Positions 4,521 through 5,223 of a stretch of DNA of 5,223 nucleotides are shown piece after piece (positions within the stretch are counted from its first letter, which is position 1; each line of letters opens with the position of its first letter). The notes under the pieces are model-generated. The model was not told the origin of the DNA. It ran no database searches and was given only the letters and a program-made list of their open reading frames with translations. The translations under genes and the position numbers were made by a program. The stretch covers positions 1 to 5,223 of the forward strand of contig JAFBAM010000230.1 in the NCBI GenBank assembly GCA_019247755.1, written 5' to 3'. This DNA comes from Sphingomonas sp. (GTDB taxonomy: Bacteria > Pseudomonadota > Alphaproteobacteria > Sphingomonadales > Sphingomonadaceae).

Positions 4521-5223
4521 TTACACGAAGCTGTAAGGGTCGACGTCGACGCTGACTCGGACCTTGGCGCTCCAATCGAGCGCAGCCAGCCACTCGCGGA
4601 TGACGTCCTGCACATCGAGGCTGCGCTTGGCATGGACAAGCAGCCGCTGGCGGTGGCGGCCGCGGAGCATCGCGAGCGGGGCAGGGGCTGGCCCGAACAC
4701 CGCCATGCCTTCGACTTCAGGAGCGGCGTGACCGATCCGGCGGGCGACGGCTTCTGCTTCGCTCGAATCCTCGGCGGAAACCACGATTGCTGCAAGGCGC
4801 CCGAACGGCGGCATTGCGGCCTCGCGCCGGGCGTCGGTCTCGGCGGCGTAGAAGCCCGCCGCATCGCCCTTGACGAGCGCCGCGATCACCGGCGCGTCGG
4901 GGTCGTGGGTTTGGACGAACACGCGGCCCGGCTTGTCGCCGCGACCGGCGCGCCCCGCGACCTGCTGGATTTGCTGAAAGCTCCGCTCGGCTGCGCGCAG
5001 GTCGCCGCCGGCGAGTCCGAGGTCGGCATCGACGACGCCGACCAGGGTCAGGTTCGGAAAGTGGTAGCCCTTAGTGACCAGCTGCGTGCCGACGACCACG
5101 TCGATGGCGCCGGCTTCCATCGCGCCGACAAACTCGGCGGCGCGGAGCGGCGACCAGATCGTGTCCGACGTGACGATGGCGGTGCGCGCGTCGGGGAACA
5201 GCTCGGCGACCTCGTCCGCGATC
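4521..5223 (-). CDS. priA: Primosomal protein N' (replication restart helicase PriA), C-terminal part (cut by right window edge)
   Basis: PriA recognises stalled or repaired forks, unwinds with 3'-5' polarity and starts primosome assembly to reload DnaB. The visible 233 residues are the end of the helicase core plus the C-terminal domain; whole PriA is usually about 730 residues. Helicase motif V is seen as 'GTQLVTKGYHFPNLTLVGVV' (45-64 of the fragment), followed by 'DADLGLAGGDLRAAER'. Motif VI is 'QQVAGRAGRG' (86-95). Further family marks are 'PGRVFVQTHDP', 'MPPFGRLAAIVVS' and the C-terminal 'VRVSVDVDPYSFV'. The frame is open from the right edge to the TAA at 4523-4521 without interruption. 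The zinc-binding cysteines and Walker motifs would lie outside the window to the right. The third base is strongly G/C, more so by eye than in the ada-CPBP block. In many alphaproteobacteria priA lies close upstream of atpH, as loosely preserved here. Confidence 0.96.
   Translation of the reverse strand, partial: IADEVAELFPDARTAIVTSDTIWSPLRAAEFVGAMEAGAIDVVVGTQLVTKGYHFPNLTLVGVVDADLGLAGGDLRAAERSFQQIQQVAGRAGRGDKPGRVFVQTHDPDAPVIAALVKGDAAGFYAAETDARREAAMPPFGRLAAIVVSAEDSSEAEAVARRIGHAAPEVEGMAVFGPAPAPLAMLRGRHRQRLLVHAKRSLDVQDVIREWLAALDWSAKVRVSVDVDPYSFV

Noticed and set aside
4444..4593. Upstream 50-residue extension of the metallopeptidase
   Set aside because: It would overlap the end of priA, is Arg-rich and low in homology-like sequence, and would bury the signal peptide that begins at the ATG at 4443.
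4481..4864. 127-residue minus-strand frame overlapping priA
   Set aside because: It is an alternate frame of priA with Ser/Arg/Pro-rich composition; the priA frame has clear helicase motifs.

Overview
The window is GC-rich, densely coded bacterial chromosome, most likely from an alphaproteobacterium of the Sphingomonadales. Three things point there: an ATP synthase delta subunit with a sphingomonad-like N terminus (VETSGGIRASLAGRYASALF), its position as the apparent first gene of an F1 operon, and priA close by. I see no mobile element, CRISPR array, tRNA or rRNA.

Layout. At the left edge (1-219, minus strand) lies the 5' part of atpH, reading out of the window. A 190-bp divergent intergenic region (220-409) follows. 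It holds a terminator-like hairpin plus T-tract on the atpH side and a cluster of inverted and direct repeats on the other side. Next come three plus-strand genes, probably one operon: a DUF1203-family protein (410-877), the alkylation-response protein Ada (880-1986, 2 bp after the previous stop) and a CPBP-family intramembrane metalloprotease (2039-2917). The last gene meets, tail to tail and with a 4-bp overlap, a minus-strand gene (2914-4443) for an exported HExxH metallopeptidase-like protein with a TPR-like C-terminal half. Upstream of that gene on the same strand, 77 bp away, is the C-terminal part of priA (4521-5223, cut by the right edge).

How the genes fit together. Ada repairs methylated DNA and, once methylated on its N-terminal domain, activates transcription of its own regulon. 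The tight junction with the DUF1203 gene suggests co-expression, and the CPBP gene probably rides on the same transcript. priA (replication restart) and atpH (ATP synthase) are housekeeping genes, often neighbours in alphaproteobacteria. The Ada module and the metallopeptidase gene therefore look like accessory genes lodged between two conserved anchors. All six protein-level calls are ordinary families. I did not find a clearly new system. The least explained parts are the 220-409 intergenic region and the functional link, if any, between DUF1203, Ada and the CPBP protease.
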